From the NCBI GenBank assembly GCA_017555685.1, contig JAFZFW010000065.1, forward strand, positions 1-7,233: a DNA stretch of 7,233 nucleotides, given 5' to 3'. Below the pieces are notes generated by a model, which had not been told where the DNA came from, did not search any database, and saw only the letters and a list, made by a program, of their open reading frames with translations. How positions within the stretch are numbered: the first letter of the stretch is position 1; each line of letters starts with the position of its first letter. This DNA comes from Methanocorpusculum sp. Lineage in GTDB: Archaea; Halobacteriota; Methanomicrobia; Methanomicrobiales; Methanocorpusculaceae. Positions 5,777-7,233 of this stretch are shown here, piece by piece. Both the position numbers and the translations under genes were made by a program.

Positions 5777-7233
5777 ATGAAAAATCTGGTTGTAAAAGGA
5801 GCGAGACAGCACAACCTCAACAATATCTCTGTCACGCTCCCCCGCGACAAGTTAACGGTCATCACCGGCGTTTCCGGATCCGGCAAATCCACGCTCGCCT
5901 TTGATACCATCTACGCCGAAGGCCAGAGACGATACGTGGAATCACTCTCCGCCTATGCACGGCAGTTCTTAGGACAGATGACCAAGCCGGATGTCGATTC
6001 AATCGAAGGGCTCTCTCCATCTATTGCAATTGAGCAGAAGACCACATCCAAAAATCCGCGTTCCACCGTCGGCACGGTAACAGAGATTTATGATTATCTC
6101 CGCCTGCTCTTTGCCCGCATCGGGGTGCCCCACTGTCCGAAGCACAAGGTAAAGATTGAGTCCCGAACGCCCGAGCAGATAGCAGAAGCAATCTGCCGCG
6201 ACTATGAAGGGATGGTGACCATCTTTGCCCCGGTAATCCGCAAGAAGAAGGGAACGTATGAGCAGCTCTTCAGGGACCTGCATGCAGACGGGTTTGTCCG
6301 CGTCAGAGTAGACGGTGAGATTTACCGCACCGATGACGAGATTACGCTCGGGCGCTACATCATGCACAACATCGATATCGTTATCGACCGTTGTGACACC
6401 GAAGACAAAAGCCGCGTAACCGATGCGGTCGAGACAGCCCTTCTCCATGCAGAAGACGGGCTTGTGTACGCAAACAGCGGTTCGGATGAGAAGGACTCGG
6501 TCTACTCCGCACGCCTGGCGTGTCCGATATGCGGTCTCTCCTTCGAAGAGCTGCAGCCGAGAATGTTCTCGTTCAACAGCCCGTTTGGTGCATGCCCGAC
6601 CTGTAACGGTCTGGGTTTCCAGATGATCTTTGACCCGGACCTGATTATCTCGGATAAGAACCTCTCGATTGCGGACGGGGCAGTGAATGTGTACAAGAAC
6701 TTCCTCGACGGCTACCGCGTGCAGTTCCTGGATGCGGTCGCAAAGCATCTCGGCTTTACGCTGATGACGCCGATTAAAGACCTCACCGAGGAGCAGTACA
6801 ACGGGCTGATGTACGGAGTCTCCGAGCAGATGCGGTTTAAGCAGATCTCGAAGAATGCGGAGTTTGCCTACAACGGCACCTGGGAGGGACTGCTTCCGCA
6901 GACCGAGCGTCTCTACCGCGAGACCAAGTCGGACTACCGGAAAGAGGAGCTGGAGAAGTTCATGCGGATTCTGCCGTGTCCGACCTGTCACGGAAAGCGT
7001 CTGAAAGATACCGTGCTCGCGGTCAAAATCGCGGGTAAGTCGATTGCGGATGTAACCGATATGTCGATTGACGAGGCGCTTGCCTTCTTCCGCGGGCTTG
7101 AGCTGCCGGCAAAAGATGAGGAGATCGCCCGCCTGGTTCTCCGCGAGATTGATTCCCGCCTGAAGTTCCTGCAGGAGGTAGGCCTCGGATATCTGACGCT
7201 TTCCCGCAGCGCCGGCTCGCTTTCCGGCGGAGA
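5777..7233 (+). CDS. uvrA: Excinuclease ABC subunit A (UvrA), N-terminal half (cut by window edge)
   Basis: The first 485 residues of UvrA, usually about 940, are present; the gene runs off the right edge. UvrA dimers find distorted DNA, load UvrB and start nucleotide excision repair. Walker A is GVSGSGKST (31-39), followed by [26 protein letters not shown], which is nearly invariant in the family. The UvrB-binding and insertion region follows, with CPKH at 120-123. A zinc site is formed by C249, C252, C273 and C276 (CPICG ... CPTCNGLG), and a CPTCHGKRL element sits at 401-409. The window ends in the ABC signature ([11 protein letters not shown], 475-485). The first start, ATG at 5777, begins [14 protein letters not shown], as expected for the family. 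No Shine-Dalgarno match precedes it, unlike the other genes, which would fit archaeal initiation on a short-leader or leaderless mRNA. It diverges from thrS. Confidence 0.97.
   Translation, partial: MKNLVVKGARQHNLNNISVTLPRDKLTVITGVSGSGKSTLAFDTIYAEGQRRYVESLSAYARQFLGQMTKPDVDSIEGLSPSIAIEQKTTSKNPRSTVGTVTEIYDYLRLLFARIGVPHCPKHKVKIESRTPEQIAEAICRDYEGMVTIFAPVIRKKKGTYEQLFRDLHADGFVRVRVDGEIYRTDDEITLGRYIMHNIDIVIDRCDTEDKSRVTDAVETALLHAEDGLVYANSGSDEKDSVYSARLACPICGLSFEELQPRMFSFNSPFGACPTCNGLGFQMIFDPDLIISDKNLSIADGAVNVYKNFLDGYRVQFLDAVAKHLGFTLMTPIKDLTEEQYNGLMYGVSEQMRFKQISKNAEFAYNGTWEGLLPQTERLYRETKSDYRKEELEKFMRILPCPTCHGKRLKDTVLAVKIAGKSIADVTDMSIDEALAFFRGLELPAKDEEIARLVLREIDSRLKFLQEVGLGYLTLSRSAGSLSGG

Noticed and set aside
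5999..6991. Long open frame on the minus strand inside uvrA (330 residues)
   Set aside because: It lies wholly antisense to a clearly real UvrA with family motifs throughout, and its residues resemble no family I know.

Overview
The window holds five genes. Four are on the minus strand, reading right to left: thrS, then hsdM, an AlbA_2/GHKL-type ATP-binding protein and the start of hsdS. One is on the plus strand: the 5' part of uvrA. Base composition is about 52-53% GC in sampled 60-base stretches of the core genes, and much lower at the left end. The likely source is a methanogenic archaeon of the Methanomicrobia, possibly Methanocorpusculum-like. The reasons are the UvrA sequence style, long T-tracts rather than a strong GC hairpin after thrS, a TATA-box-like element between the divergent thrS and uvrA genes, and no clear Shine-Dalgarno site before uvrA. 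This is inference; a bacterium with bacterial-type thrS and uvrA cannot be excluded from the sequence alone.

Right part (about 3860-7233): two housekeeping genes diverge from a 154-base spacer. thrS encodes a bacterial-type threonyl-tRNA synthetase with its HxxxH editing site and zinc-binding catalytic core, but almost no N-terminal TGS domain. uvrA encodes the DNA-damage recognition ATPase of nucleotide excision repair and is cut off by the window edge inside its first ABC signature motif. The spacer holds a TATATA element and an 8-bp-stem inverted repeat just upstream of the thrS ribosome binding site. A 234-base spacer separates thrS from hsdM and carries T-rich termination tracts for thrS.

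Left part (1-3627): a compact type I restriction-modification operon. hsdM (methyltransferase subunit) overlaps a 658-aa ATP-binding protein by 8 bases, which overlaps hsdS (specificity subunit) by 4 bases (ATGA). The middle gene is the unusual one. Its product has an AlbA_2 (Schlafen-like) domain, a GHKL/HATPase_c_4-like domain, a winged helix, a repetitive low-complexity linker of GGL-headed modules, and a second winged helix. Placed between hsdM and hsdS with overlaps on both sides, it is probably co-translated with the methylase and may regulate or extend the system. hsdR is not in the window and may lie beyond position 1.

The most striking sequence structure is in the linker of that protein. 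A 38-codon module is duplicated in tandem (114-bp period, 93 of 101 compared bases identical), and each copy contains a perfect inverted repeat (17 and 20 bp arms). The symmetry is in register, so both strands can encode nearly the same short peptide (EKDEG...FPSSFS). The linker and the adjacent hsdS start are much more A+T-rich than the rest of the operon, suggesting a separate history.
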